DNA of 45,080 nucleotides from a virus. Of the stretch, positions 33,583-41,947 are shown one piece after another. The stretch is from positions 1 through 45,080 of IMG/VR virus record IMGVR_UViG_3300047548_000225; one strand, written 5' to 3'. Numbering within the stretch: the stretch's first letter is position 1; each line of letters starts with the position of its first letter. The position numbers were made by a program, and so were the translations under genes. The notes under the pieces are model-generated. The model did not search any database. It had not been told where the DNA came from and saw only the letters and a program-made list of their open reading frames with translations.

Positions 33583-33776
33583 TGGGATACGACCAAGCAC
33601 CCAAACCTTACAAGAGTATCACCTACACCACAAATGTTGCTGGTGGAAAAGTAAACATCACACAGTTTTTGAATGAGTTGCATACCATTCAACTTGACTG
33701 TATTGACGAGGCACTTGAGAAGTCGGATCTCAGAGAAGCCAATGATGTTATTGCATACATTAAGAGTAAACTATGA
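33582..33776 (+). CDS. Small hypothetical protein
   Basis: 64 aa. GYDQAPKPYKSITYTTNVAG then an acidic helix CIDEALEKSDLREANDVIAY. TAATG junction with the previous gene and ATGA with the next. Confidence 0.65.
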   Translation: MGYDQAPKPYKSITYTTNVAGGKVNITQFLNELHTIQLDCIDEALEKSDLREANDVIAYIKSKL

Positions 33777-33928
33777 GTGAATTTTGTGTTAAGTGTTGCG
33801 AAAAAGAAGCACAAATAGAACTTCTGCGAAAGCAGATCTGGGAGTTGCAACAACAAGTTGATGCACTCTCTTTTGACCTTGCCTTCTATGAGGGTAAGAT
33901 TACTAACTTGTCTTGCAATAATAAATGA
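33773..33928 (+). CDS. Very small coiled-coil protein
   Basis: 51 aa: N-terminal CVKCCEKE metal-like cluster, then a heptad helix IELLRKQIWELQQQVDALSF. Its final codons contain the -35 of the next promoter. Confidence 0.6.
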   Translation: MSEFCVKCCEKEAQIELLRKQIWELQQQVDALSFDLAFYEGKITNLSCNNK

Positions 33929-33936
33929 GGTATAAT
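33908..33936 (+). promoter_or_regulatory. Sigma70-like promoter giving a leaderless mRNA
   Basis: TTGTCT 33908-33913, 17-nt spacer, TATAAT 33931-33936; ATG at 33942 would be at the RNA 5' end. Confidence 0.78.
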
Positions 33937-33941
33937 ACATT

Positions 33942-34163
33942 ATGAATTGGTATCAAGAGCGTTCCCGACTGCAAATCGAAAAGATGAAAATGGATAAATT
34001 CTTCTCTATGTTTCTTGAGAAGTTTGAACGCAAAATGGATCCAGATAAACCCAACACACCTGTCTGGAAACTGTACAAAGACAAACTCAAAGAATATGAA
34101 AAGTTAAGCCATGGAATTAAAACCGCAGATTATTGGATCTCTAAAGATGTTCAAAACAGCTAA
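33942..34163 (+). CDS. Small charged helical protein
   Basis: 73 aa, Lys/Glu-rich (MNWYQERSRLQIEKMKMDKF). Begins at the predicted transcript 5' end; an internal ATG at 33984 is an alternative. Overlaps the gp33 gene by 17 bases, so it may couple expression. Not recognised. Confidence 0.66.
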   Translation: MNWYQERSRLQIEKMKMDKFFSMFLEKFERKMDPDKPNTPVWKLYKDKLKEYEKLSHGIKTADYWISKDVQNS

Positions 34164-34362
34164 CGAATTTTCTCTCCACATTGAATCAATCGTTCGTGAT
34201 AAAAGAATGTCCTACATGGACGCTGTTTTAGATTATTGTAAAGAAAACTATCTTGAACCAGATGATGTAGCATCTCTAATCAACAAGTCACTTAAAGATA
34301 AGATTGAGATGGATTTCCGTGAGTTAAATTATTTACCAAAACAGGCACAACTGGATGTGTAA
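34147..34362 (+). CDS. 33: Late-transcription coactivator, gp33-like
   Basis: 71 aa from the ATG at 34147. TANEFSLHIESIVRDKRMSY, DAVLDYCKENYLEPDDVASL, then NKSLKDKIEMDFRELNYLPK matches the T4 gp33 family, a small helical protein that bridges the RNA polymerase beta flap and the sliding clamp to activate late promoters. Consistent with the TATAAATA elements seen here. Located before gp59, as in T4-like genomes. Confidence 0.82.
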   Translation: MFKTANEFSLHIESIVRDKRMSYMDAVLDYCKENYLEPDDVASLINKSLKDKIEMDFRELNYLPKQAQLDV

Positions 34363-34973
34363 TGGATGGGTTTAAGGCATACCGTTATTACCTAGCAATT
34401 AAACTTCACTTCACCACTGATAAATTCAACGTGTTTGAAAATCGTGGCAATGTTCGTGGTACTCGTGAAGCATTTAATGCTCGTAATGACAGATACATTT
34501 TTGAAAAATTAGCATCGAAGCGACCAGACGATAAAGAGATTATTCAATTCTTTGTCTCCAACTTCGCTTACGGTAAGGATACTGCCATTTATGCTGGTCA
34601 GGAAGCAGAAGACAATTACCAGATTTGGCAGAAACGCAAGCAGTCAATCACTAAGGTTTTTATTGACGACTTGGCAACTCTCCTACATACTATTGAAGTA
34701 AACAAACTGAAACATTCTGCATTATTTGAATTTACCGAAAATGAATATCCCGTTGCATTGAAGATGTTCCTTGGTGGTAAAATTACAATCGAAACATTGC
34801 GAATTATTGATGACTTTACTGGAATTATTGAGAAATGGAAGAACCACCCGACTGTGAGATACATATGGGATGATGAAATAAGACGAGTAATAAAGTTGAC
34901 AGGATTCGTGAAATACGATAAAATCAAACTATCTGAAATTTTTGAGAAATTCAAAGAAGAACTTGCAGATTAA
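34362..34973 (+). CDS. 59: DNA helicase loader gp59
   Basis: 203 aa, mostly helical. AYRYYLAIKLHFTTDKFNVF near the start and NDRYIFEKLASKRPDDKEII are the conserved N-terminal blocks of T4 gp59, which loads gp41 helicase on gp32-coated forks. Length is close to T4 gp59 (217 aa). Neighbours gp33 and gp32 keep the T4 order 33-59-32. TAATG junction. Confidence 0.88.
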   Translation: MDGFKAYRYYLAIKLHFTTDKFNVFENRGNVRGTREAFNARNDRYIFEKLASKRPDDKEIIQFFVSNFAYGKDTAIYAGQEAEDNYQIWQKRKQSITKVFIDDLATLLHTIEVNKLKHSALFEFTENEYPVALKMFLGGKITIETLRIIDDFTGIIEKWKNHPTVRYIWDDEIRRVIKLTGFVKYDKIKLSEIFEKFKEELAD

Positions 34974-34976
34974 ATC

Positions 34977-35201
34977 ATGGGTAAGACATTTAAGAAACAA
35001 AGTCATCGTTATGATGACGAAGCAACCTCTGGGCGTTCGGGGAAGCATTCAAAACATTCCAATGGTCGAAAAACTGGCGGGATGAGGACGCTAAATAACT
35101 ATGTTGAAGAAGATTATGACTTCGAAGATGGTGAAAACCCTTTCGAGGATAACATTGAAATTGAAGATGAAATTTTCATACAACATATTAAATCAAACTA
35201 A
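34977..35201 (+). CDS. Small protein with basic and acidic halves
   Basis: 74 aa: the first half is basic and Ser/Gly-rich (GKTFKKQSHRYDDEATSGRS), the second strongly acidic (EDYDFEDGENPFEDNIEIED). Lies between gp59 and gp32, where T4 relatives also carry a small protein. Function unknown. Confidence 0.66.
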   Translation: MGKTFKKQSHRYDDEATSGRSGKHSKHSNGRKTGGMRTLNNYVEEDYDFEDGENPFEDNIEIEDEIFIQHIKSN

Positions 35202-35224
35202 TACTTTATACAAAGGATAATACG

Positions 35225-36130
35225 ATGGACATTCAAACACTTCGCAAAATGCGCAACAGCGACTTCGGTGCAATCTCTAATGCTTTCGAGAAAGTCGCAA
35301 ATCCCCAAACCGAAACCAAGTCATATGCTGACGATCGCTTCTGGCGTCTAGAAGGCGATAAGGCAGGTAATGGTACAGCCACAATCCGTTTCCTACCACG
35401 TGTTGAAGGTGATGAACTCCCATGGGTTCGTATCTTCTCTCATGGCTTCCAAGGACCAACTGGTAAGTGGTACATCGAGAACTCTCTCACTACTCTTGGT
35501 GAGAACGATCCTGTTGGTGAACTAAACACTCAACTTTGGAACTCTGGTTCTGAAGCCAACAAGGAAATTGCTCGTAAGCAAAAACGTAAGTTGTCTTTCA
35601 TTGCCAACATTCTAGTGGTTAGCGATCCAAAGCACCCAGAGAATGAAGGTAAGGTATTCTTGTTCAAATTCGGTAAGAAAATCTTTGACAAGATTATGGA
35701 CAAGGCTCGTCCTACTTTCGAGGACGAAAAGCCAGTCAACGTGTTTGACTTCTGGGAAGGTGCGAACTTCAAACTTCGCATGCGTAAGAAGGACGGCTAT
35801 GCCAACTACGACGAATCAGTATTCACTGAGCCATGTCCTGTTGGTGACGACGAATTCATTGTCAACGTAGCACAAAGTCAGTACAAACTATCTGAATTCA
35901 CTGATCGTAAGAACTTCAAGTCTTATGATGAACTGAAGAAGAAGTTGAATGAGGTTCTTTCTGGTGATTCTTTTGCTAGCAAGTCTGCTGCAGAGATCGC
36001 TGAAGAAGAAGATCGACCAGTTGCTGCTGCACCTAAGATTGCTTCTAAACCAGCACCTAAGATTGCAGAAGTTAGTGATGATGATGACGATGTAATGTCA
36101 TACTTTGAGAGGATTGCGCAAGAAGACTAA
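35225..36130 (+). CDS. 32: ssDNA-binding protein gp32
   Basis: 301 aa. Core blocks TIRFLPRVEGDELPWVRIFS, HGFQGPTGKWYIENSLTT and KRKLSFIANILVVSDPKHPE match T4 gp32, with a basic N-terminal cooperativity region and an acidic C-terminal tail (SDDDDDVMSYFERI) for partner binding. His 73 of the T4 zinc site is kept, but the three Cys are replaced (ENSLTT, DPVGEL), so it should be zinc-free, as in cyanophage gp32. Binds single-stranded DNA in replication and recombination. Confidence 0.93.
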   Translation: MDIQTLRKMRNSDFGAISNAFEKVANPQTETKSYADDRFWRLEGDKAGNGTATIRFLPRVEGDELPWVRIFSHGFQGPTGKWYIENSLTTLGENDPVGELNTQLWNSGSEANKEIARKQKRKLSFIANILVVSDPKHPENEGKVFLFKFGKKIFDKIMDKARPTFEDEKPVNVFDFWEGANFKLRMRKKDGYANYDESVFTEPCPVGDDEFIVNVAQSQYKLSEFTDRKNFKSYDELKKKLNEVLSGDSFASKSAAEIAEEEDRPVAAAPKIASKPAPKIAEVSDDDDDVMSYFERIAQED

Positions 36131-36154
36131 TCAGTCTACACTGCGTTAATTAAG

Positions 36155-36179
36155 AAAGGGGATCTTCGGATCCCCTTTT
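36155..36179 (+). terminator. Bidirectional Rho-independent terminator
   Basis: AAAGGGGATC-TTCG-GATCCCCTTTT between convergent gp32 (+) and the PAAR gene (-); A and T flanks suit both strands. Confidence 0.93.
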
Positions 36180-36184
36180 GTCAT

Positions 36185-36484
36185 TTAGTATCCGTCGCCA
36201 GATGCTGTTATTATCTGACCAGAGAAATCACCTTTGAATTGGTCACCTAACCTAGCATGTGGTCTACCTTCGAAATAAGCAGTTGGTGAACCTGTGATAA
36301 TGATACCTTCATGACCACAATCGGAGCGAACTTTGTCTCCGATTCTTGCTACTGCTCTACCGTTCACGAATGATTTTTCGCAGCCAGAAATAATAACACC
36401 CTCTACTTCTTGAGGGGTGATATGAGCAGTACAAATACCCTTACATCTATCTCCAATTCTTGCTATTCCACGTGGTGCAGCCAT
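36185..36484 (-). CDS. PAAR-domain tail spike tip protein
   Basis: 99 aa. PAAR repeats: ARIGDRCKGICTAH, GCEKSFVNGRAVARIGDKVR, CGHEGIIITGSPTAYFEGRP, HARLGDQF. PAAR proteins form the sharp metal-binding cone at the tip of contractile-tail spikes. Last gene of the leftward virion operon; starts one base into the end of the upstream gene. Confidence 0.92.
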   Translation of the reverse strand: MAAPRGIARIGDRCKGICTAHITPQEVEGVIISGCEKSFVNGRAVARIGDKVRSDCGHEGIIITGSPTAYFEGRPHARLGDQFKGDFSGQIITASGDGY

Positions 36485-37254
36485 TATGCACTCATAATTG
36501 TATCAAGTTGAGCCACGTTAGAGTTTAGAGTAGTTACGCTAGAAGTAGCAGAAGCAACACCAGACTGAGTTCCAGTTAGAGAAGATGCGACACCATTTAA
36601 CTTATCACCAACATTTGCTAGAGCAGCTGTCATTGAAGCACCAACTCCACTTGCTGCAGCAGAAACAGTATTTACGATAGAATCAATACCAGCACCAGTT
36701 CCAATAGAAGAAACTGCACCGCTAACTTTATTACAGTCAGTTGTTAGCATCTTTTTAACAGACTCAAACATCTCTGAAGCAATTTCTCCAATCTTACCAA
36801 CAACAGCAGAAACAGCATCAGCGATAGCAGTATATACAGCATTCAAACCATCAAAGATTGCTTGGAGTGCTGCTTTGGCTTGTTCAAAAACTCCGCTACT
36901 TGCAGTTGATAACCAAGCACAGAACTCTTGGATCTTAGTAAACGCTGCATCAGCTACTGCTTTGATAGATTTTGTTAGTTCCCCGACTGCCTTCATGATG
37001 TCAGTAAATAATTCTTCGACTGCTTCAGTTGTTGCCTTATATGCTGCTTTAATAGCATCAGCTGCATCAGAGAGAAGACCATTGATAGAACCGAACATAT
37101 CGCAGTTCTCAGCAGTCTTTTCTACCATACTTTTCATACCACTATCAGCAGTAGAATTGGAAGTTTCAATCTGACCACCAACATTAGCAGAAGTAACAAC
37201 AGTCGCTAATTCTGATGGAGTAGTCGCTGAACCCATATTTACTGTAATCGTCAT
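36484..37254 (-). CDS. Helical virion protein of unknown role
   Basis: 256 aa, Ala/Ser/Val-rich and almost wholly helical (ADAIKAAYKATTEAVEELFT), with a low-complexity C-terminus (GVASSLTGTQSGVASATSSV). No enzyme motif. Position between the tape measure and the PAAR tip suggests a baseplate or tail-interior protein. Not recognised as a T4 family. Confidence 0.7.
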   Translation of the reverse strand: MTITVNMGSATTPSELATVVTSANVGGQIETSNSTADSGMKSMVEKTAENCDMFGSINGLLSDAADAIKAAYKATTEAVEELFTDIMKAVGELTKSIKAVADAAFTKIQEFCAWLSTASSGVFEQAKAALQAIFDGLNAVYTAIADAVSAVVGKIGEIASEMFESVKKMLTTDCNKVSGAVSSIGTGAGIDSIVNTVSAAASGVGASMTAALANVGDKLNGVASSLTGTQSGVASATSSVTTLNSNVAQLDTIMSA

Positions 37255-37262
37255 TTTATTCC

Positions 37263-39245
37263 TTACCAGTTATTATTAATAGCGTATGGAGATTGTGGTT
37301 TTCTACCATGCCATGGGTCATAGTTACGGATGGCTGGACGCATCTGTTGAACTTGAGTGTTGTTTACATTTGTTACTGGGGCAACCACAGTATTGGTAGT
37401 ACCACCACCAGCAGATTTTTGAGATGCTTCATCAGCATTTGCTTTAGATTGATTATAAACCTTTGCACCATCAGCAGACATCGCACCACCAGCTGCAACG
37501 AACTTAGTGGCTTCTTCCCATGGAAATTGTTTCAGTGCTTTAAGCGAATCAGCCTTAATATCACCGAATGCTTTCATACCTGCTGCAAGACGTTGCATAC
37601 CAGAGCCAGCCTTGTTGATTCCTTCGCCAGCATTACCAATTTCAACTAATTGTTCAACTGGGGTCTTCTGACCAGTTACAGCAGAGAGGAAACCAGTGAC
37701 TAGGTTAGAAATACCTGCAGCAGCATTACCAGCTGCAAATGCCACCATTGCACCACCAAGTAATGTCATACCACCAGCAACACCAGCCAAGCCTTCAAAT
37801 CCAATATTGGATAGTCGTTCAATACCATCAACGAATAGATTGAAAGCGTCTCCCATTTCTTGGAAACCCTTACCAACTACCCAAACTGCAGCACCTAATG
37901 CACCAAGAGCAGCTGCACCTAATAGTGCTGGAGCAGCGAATGAACCAAGAACAACACCAACTGCACCCAGACCAATAATTGTTAAGAAACCCTTACCAAT
38001 TGTTTCCCAGTCTAAGTCTGCGAATTCTTTAAATGCAGCAGAAGCACCCCATGTTACGAGAGCAAGAGCACCTAAACCAACAGACGCTTTCAGTAGCGAA
38101 CCAGTTGCATTACCTAGAACTCTAGCAACGACTGCTAAACCACCTAGAACAACCAGACCCTTACCAATGTCTTCCCATGCTACTTCAGCAAATGATTTGA
38201 ATGCTTTAGAAGCAACCCAAAGAGCACCAGCAACAAGAACGATACCAACACCGAAATCTTTTAGACCAGCGAGTGCCTTACCCATTCCTCCACCAAGAAG
38301 TTTACCAAGTAGACCACCACCCTTACCTTCTTCTGGTTTGGCTTTTTGGTCTGGAGAAGCACCACGTGTATTCTCTTCAATCTTAGTTAATAGAGTGGTT
38401 TGCTCACCCATCAACTTTTGATCTTCAATCGCTTGCTCTTCTGCTTTACCATCTTCTGCAAATTGTTCAGTAGGTGTTTTGACTAATGGAGATCCAAGAG
38501 CAGGTTTCTTAATTGGTTTAACTTCTTCTGTTTGACGAACCAGTTTTGCACGCTCGTCAAATTTTGCGAACTGTTCTGCTTGCGCTTTACGCTTATCTAA
38601 TAGTTCACGACCACCTTTGGTCTTAGCCATTTCAGATTCAGATAGACCAGTCATTTTCTGGAATGACTTAATCTTTTCTTCGTTCTTATCAATTTCCTTA
38701 CGTGTAGCCTGTGCACCTTTAAAATCTGCTTTCAGTTCTTCACGAGTTTTTTCAGAACCAAGCATCTTTTGAGTTTTGATAAACTTTTCTCGTTCGATAG
38801 ATTTGTTAAAGATACCACCGATGTTAAATGACTTTAACAATGCCCCACGAATACCACCACCCTCTGTGAACGAAGTCGTCAATTTATTAATACCCATTCT
38901 AAATTTTTCTAATGGGCTGTGAAATACCTTCATCCCTTTGGCGATGTTTTTAATCGCTTCGGCTTCTTCGTCTTGTAGTTTTAAACGATGCTTTAGGTTA
39001 TCTACTTCTTCTTTTTGAAGCCCAATGAGTTTCTTCTTGAGTTTGATGTTTTCTTCTTCAAGTTTTTTGACTTCTGGGTTTACTTCAGGTGCAGCTGGCT
39101 TCGCTCCAATAACTTTCATATCTTGGAGTCCTTCCATGATTTCTTTCATGGACTTTAGCGTACCTAGCGTTGCTGTTTGTGTAGTCAGCAGTTCTTTAAA
39201 TGTGCTAGACTGAACATGCACAACGTAGTCTTTATTCTTTGCCAT
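37263..39245 (-). CDS. Tail tape measure-like protein
   Basis: 660 aa: charged coiled coil at 1-330 (LEEENIKLKKKLIGLQKEEV), then hydrophobic Gly/Ala segments at about 330-570 with internal repeats (FAEVAWEDIGKGLVVLGGL and FADLDWETIGKGFLTIIGL), and a polar C-terminus. Coiled coil plus several membrane-like segments is the hallmark of tape measures, which set tail length and help DNA entry. Location just after the frameshifted chaperone gene supports this. T4 gp29 is the functional analogue. Confidence 0.78.
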   Translation of the reverse strand: MAKNKDYVVHVQSSTFKELLTTQTATLGTLKSMKEIMEGLQDMKVIGAKPAAPEVNPEVKKLEEENIKLKKKLIGLQKEEVDNLKHRLKLQDEEAEAIKNIAKGMKVFHSPLEKFRMGINKLTTSFTEGGGIRGALLKSFNIGGIFNKSIEREKFIKTQKMLGSEKTREELKADFKGAQATRKEIDKNEEKIKSFQKMTGLSESEMAKTKGGRELLDKRKAQAEQFAKFDERAKLVRQTEEVKPIKKPALGSPLVKTPTEQFAEDGKAEEQAIEDQKLMGEQTTLLTKIEENTRGASPDQKAKPEEGKGGGLLGKLLGGGMGKALAGLKDFGVGIVLVAGALWVASKAFKSFAEVAWEDIGKGLVVLGGLAVVARVLGNATGSLLKASVGLGALALVTWGASAAFKEFADLDWETIGKGFLTIIGLGAVGVVLGSFAAPALLGAAALGALGAAVWVVGKGFQEMGDAFNLFVDGIERLSNIGFEGLAGVAGGMTLLGGAMVAFAAGNAAAGISNLVTGFLSAVTGQKTPVEQLVEIGNAGEGINKAGSGMQRLAAGMKAFGDIKADSLKALKQFPWEEATKFVAAGGAMSADGAKVYNQSKANADEASQKSAGGGTTNTVVAPVTNVNNTQVQQMRPAIRNYDPWHGRKPQSPYAINNNW

Positions 39246-39257
39246 CAGAAGTTACCT

Positions 39258-39446
39258 TTATTTGAATTTTTGAGATTCTATTCTTTTCTTTTCTTCTTCA
39301 AGATACTGAATGAGCATAAACACATAAATTTCTCTTTCGAAGGGTATCATTTCTTCTAACTCAGCCAACGAGTATTTGTGGTACTGCATTAACGCAAAAT
39401 TCATTTTATAGTAATTCTCAAGCGTTTCATGACTGAGTAATACTAA
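39258..39446 (-). CDS. -1 frameshift extension of the gp26-type chaperone
   Basis: An open -1 frame running from the T8 slip site to a stop at 39258: 14 codons, then MNFALMQYHKYSLAELEEMI and PFEREIYVFMLIQYLEEEKK. The 48-residue part could also start alone at the ATG 39402-39404. Slippage would give a fusion of about 300 aa. The organisation matches lambda G/G-T tail assembly chaperones, lying immediately upstream of the tape measure. Confidence 0.75.
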   Translation of the reverse strand, partial: LVLLSHETLENYYKMNFALMQYHKYSLAELEEMIPFEREIYVFMLIQYLEEEKKRIESQKFK

Positions 39447-40165
39447 AAAAAACTTTGGATACCCTCCAAGATCTTATTGTGGTGCTTACCGCAAACTGGG
39501 CAATCATATTCAATTTCTTTTCTTAACTTTGGCATTGATTCAAAGAAATGCTGCATCTTCACAAACTGCTGGGAGTTAATGTTATTAATGAACTGTAGCA
39601 ATTCTTCGTGCTTCTGTTCTTTGGCATAATATAGTTGGTCGCCATCATAAATGTAATCAATCGAGTATGCCATAATATCAAATACTTTGTCTAGATCGTT
39701 TTCATCTAGACCTTCTAATTTCTTTAGTACGCTGATGGTTGGGTATTTCATAACTACACCAACATCGCCATACAATTCAATCTTGTTACTGTGATCCGCT
39801 GACTTCTCAACTTTAATTTCGTTAATATCAATAATAACAGTGGCTCTAGCCTTTTCGTTTTGCTCTCCATGGTCGATGTCACATGGAAAAACTAAATCAA
39901 TAGTTTCACCAACAGACTTACCACGAATTTGCATGAACATATATTCAAGATCAAAAGTCGCTAATTTATCAACATCAAGTTTATCTTGAACGCAACTCTT
40001 AATAACATCTTTAAGAGTGTCAATCATTACTACTGGGTCTTCTGACTGCTGAGCAATCAGAAGTGCCTTTTCCTCTTTGACGAGGAATGGACGAAACTTT
40101 ACAGTCGCTTCAGTTGAAGGCACAACCAATGTGTAGGTTGGCGTAGTCATCATAGGTAAAGCCAT
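39443..40165 (-). CDS. 26: gp26-like baseplate hub / tail assembly chaperone
   Basis: 240 aa of the T4 baseplate gp26 family: N-terminal VPSTEATVKFRPFLVKEEKA, central DLVFPCDIDHGEQNEKARAT and a C-terminal zinc site C222-x2-C225...H228-H229 followed by KILEGIQSFF. It ends on TTTTTTTTAG, a slippery run permitting -1 frameshifting into 39258-39446. The combination sugg ests it works as the tape-measure chaperone. Follows the small terminase gene by one base. Confidence 0.82.
   Translation of the reverse strand: MALPMMTTPTYTLVVPSTEATVKFRPFLVKEEKALLIAQQSEDPVVMIDTLKDVIKSCVQDKLDVDKLATFDLEYMFMQIRGKSVGETIDLVFPCDIDHGEQNEKARATVIIDINEIKVEKSADHSNKIELYGDVGVVMKYPTISVLKKLEGLDENDLDKVFDIMAYSIDYIYDGDQLYYAKEQKHEELLQFINNINSQQFVKMQHFFESMPKLRKEIEYDCPVCGKHHNKILEGIQSFF
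39445..39452 (-). promoter_or_regulatory. Programmed -1 frameshift slippery site
   Basis: Eight T on the minus strand (AGT TTT TTT TAG in the zero frame). T TTT TTT is a classic -1 heptamer and the stop codon follows at once. Confidence 0.75.
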
Positions 40166-40581
40166 TATGCATCTCCTTTAGTCATATTCTTTAGCATCTT
40201 ATTCAAATCAGCTGTGCTACCAACGAAGATAGCATTGTTGTTTGTAACTTCTTTCTTTGCACCTTCTTTTGGAGCATCGAGTTTCTGTTTCTGTTGGTGA
40301 AGATCTAGAAGTTGCTGGTTGATATCAGCAAGTTGTTTCATTAGATTACCAACTACTTCAATTGCTCTTGGGTGTTCGCTTTGTTGAGCGACAGCAAGAG
40401 CAGTCTGTAATGCTGCTTGTCCATCAAGCAGAAGTAAGCGTAGATTGTTTCTAGCGTGGTCATAGTCATCTTCGATCTTATTAGTTGATGCGTTGATAAC
40501 CTGCCCATCAGCAGTAATCACTTCAGCTGGCTTCATCGGTTCGATGCCGAACTCCGCCGATAATGTTTCATCAATCTTCAT
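40165..40581 (-). CDS. 16: Small terminase subunit gp16
   Basis: 138 aa. DDYDHARNNLRLLLLDGQAA then EHPRAIEVVGNLMKQLADIN and LLDLHQQK, ending with a NNNAIFVGSTADL motif. This block order is that of T4 gp16 and far-T4 homologues: a coiled-coil ring that recognises DNA and regulates the large terminase. A CATAAATA late element sits just upstream. Confidence 0.82.
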   Translation of the reverse strand: MKIDETLSAEFGIEPMKPAEVITADGQVINASTNKIEDDYDHARNNLRLLLLDGQAALQTALAVAQQSEHPRAIEVVGNLMKQLADINQQLLDLHQQKQKLDAPKEGAKKEVTNNNAIFVGSTADLNKMLKNMTKGDA

Positions 40582-40590
40582 AGTAAACCT

Positions 40591-40598
40591 TATTTATG
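40591..40598 (-). promoter_or_regulatory. Late promoter variant (CATAAATA)
   Basis: Minus-strand CATAAATAAGG ending 10 nt before the gp16 start codon. Confidence 0.6.
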
Positions 40599-40599
40599 A

Positions 40600-41340
40600 T
40601 TAAAATTTCAAAAGTGTAGGTAGTTTAGAGACTGCCCATGCACCAGCAGCACCTGTTACGAAATTACCAGCAGTGGTTCCAAGAGTCTTGTTTAACGTCT
40701 GTTGAAAGCCAGAGAAATTACTCATTAGTTTATCATACCAAGTAGTAGGAATTTGTTCTCCATTAGCCAAAGGAGCGATCGGTGAAGCAACCCAAAACTT
40801 GTACTGGAATCCGATTGTAACTTTCATAACATCTTTGGAATTCATATCCATCTGAATAGAGTTAACAGTTTTTGGATAACATTCAACTAGACGAACTACA
40901 TAACGAGTCTTATCATTGAGATCTTGAACTTCAATGGTCATGTCAGTGGTATAATCTTTATAGTAACCATATGTTCTAGTCACTGGATTGGCGATTAGAT
41001 TTTGCCAATCATCGAACAACGCTTTAACCTTCATTTCAGTATCTACATAGAATGATAGGTTGATTTGGTCATAAAGTTTTTCATAAGGAACTTCACGGAA
41101 CTCACCGAATGTTCTGTTTTGAACAGTTGAGAAGTTGGCACCTGGAAGTTGAATTTGGTCGCAGAATAAAAGAACTTTCTGCATATCTGATGTCGCAATT
41201 TTTGATGGTGGAGCGAACATAACAGCATATCTGTTAGTTCTCGCAAGACCACCAGACTTAACCCTTGCTACGAATTCCTGAATAGGTTTTCTTGGTCCAG
41301 TCTGAACATCTTTAGTTAGAAACGGTAAATTTAGAGCCAT
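40600..41340 (-). CDS. gp19-fold tail tube / baseplate initiator protein (gp54-like)
   Basis: 246 aa. ARTNRYAVMFAPPSKIA, LPGANFSTVQNRTFGEFREV, LFDDWQNLIANPVTRTYGYY and a C-terminal VTIGFQYKFW fit the gp19/gp54 tube-domain family of contractile tails. The extra C-terminal 50 residues suggest the tube initiator gp54 rather than the bulk tube protein, but this is inference. Overlaps the next gene by one base. Confidence 0.75.
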   Translation of the reverse strand: MALNLPFLTKDVQTGPRKPIQEFVARVKSGGLARTNRYAVMFAPPSKIATSDMQKVLLFCDQIQLPGANFSTVQNRTFGEFREVPYEKLYDQINLSFYVDTEMKVKALFDDWQNLIANPVTRTYGYYKDYTTDMTIEVQDLNDKTRYVVRLVECYPKTVNSIQMDMNSKDVMKVTIGFQYKFWVASPIAPLANGEQIPTTWYDKLMSNFSGFQQTLNKTLGTTAGNFVTGAAGAWAVSKLPTLLKF

Positions 41341-41942
41341 TATGCTTTCCTAATTATCTTTCTGGATTCTGCCCAGACTTCTTGTTTGCTTGCCCCAACG
41401 AAACGCTCAACTGGAAGCAACATAGCAGTGACCCAATCTCCAGAATCTACTTTACGGAATTGAGTTCTAACATGACCACTAAGGTATTGTTTGATACAAG
41501 GTTGTGCAGCCTTATAACGAGAGATGCCATCAATAAGTGCCCATGAATACTTTAATCTAGTCATTTCATCCATACGATTATTTGATCTAAAGACCAAAAG
41601 AGCGTCTAGCAACTGAATGCGGAGACCATATGGGAGATAGTGCATATTAAGACCCATAAAACCATCTGGAGTCTTAGCATATGGAAAGACTAGAGGGAAT
41701 CGGTCATAATATGGAAGTTCTTTCTTTAACTTAGGGTCATACATGAACATATAAAGGTGTCCAGGCTGAACCTTATTGACAAATTTGTCTGGTGCCCCAG
41801 CGAGCAATTTGTTTGGTGTAATCGCTTGTCTTGTTAGTTGAGTAACTTCCCTTTCAAACCATGAGTTTGACTTCTTGACTGCAGTAGCCAAGTCATACTT
41901 GTTGCGCTCGAAAGCGTCTTTGATAGGTGTTTTACTAGCCAT
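41340..41942 (-). CDS. Virion-module protein, possibly gp2-like
   Basis: 200 aa. PGHLYMFMYDPKLKKELPYY, FPLVFPYAKTPDGFMGLNMH, YLPYGLRIQLLDALLVFRSN. It sits next to gp4, the place of T4 DNA end-protector gp2, but I cannot confirm the family from motifs. Basic overall. A CTAAATA late element lies just upstream. Confidence 0.5.
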   Translation of the reverse strand: MASKTPIKDAFERNKYDLATAVKKSNSWFEREVTQLTRQAITPNKLLAGAPDKFVNKVQPGHLYMFMYDPKLKKELPYYDRFPLVFPYAKTPDGFMGLNMHYLPYGLRIQLLDALLVFRSNNRMDEMTRLKYSWALIDGISRYKAAQPCIKQYLSGHVRTQFRKVDSGDWVTAMLLPVERFVGASKQEVWAESRKIIRKA

Positions 41943-41947
41943 AATGA

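Noticed and set aside
37696-38421. 241-codon plus-strand frame opposite the tape measure
   Set aside because: Antisense shadow of an Ala/Gly-rich gene; Pro/Ala-rich composition and no ribosome site.
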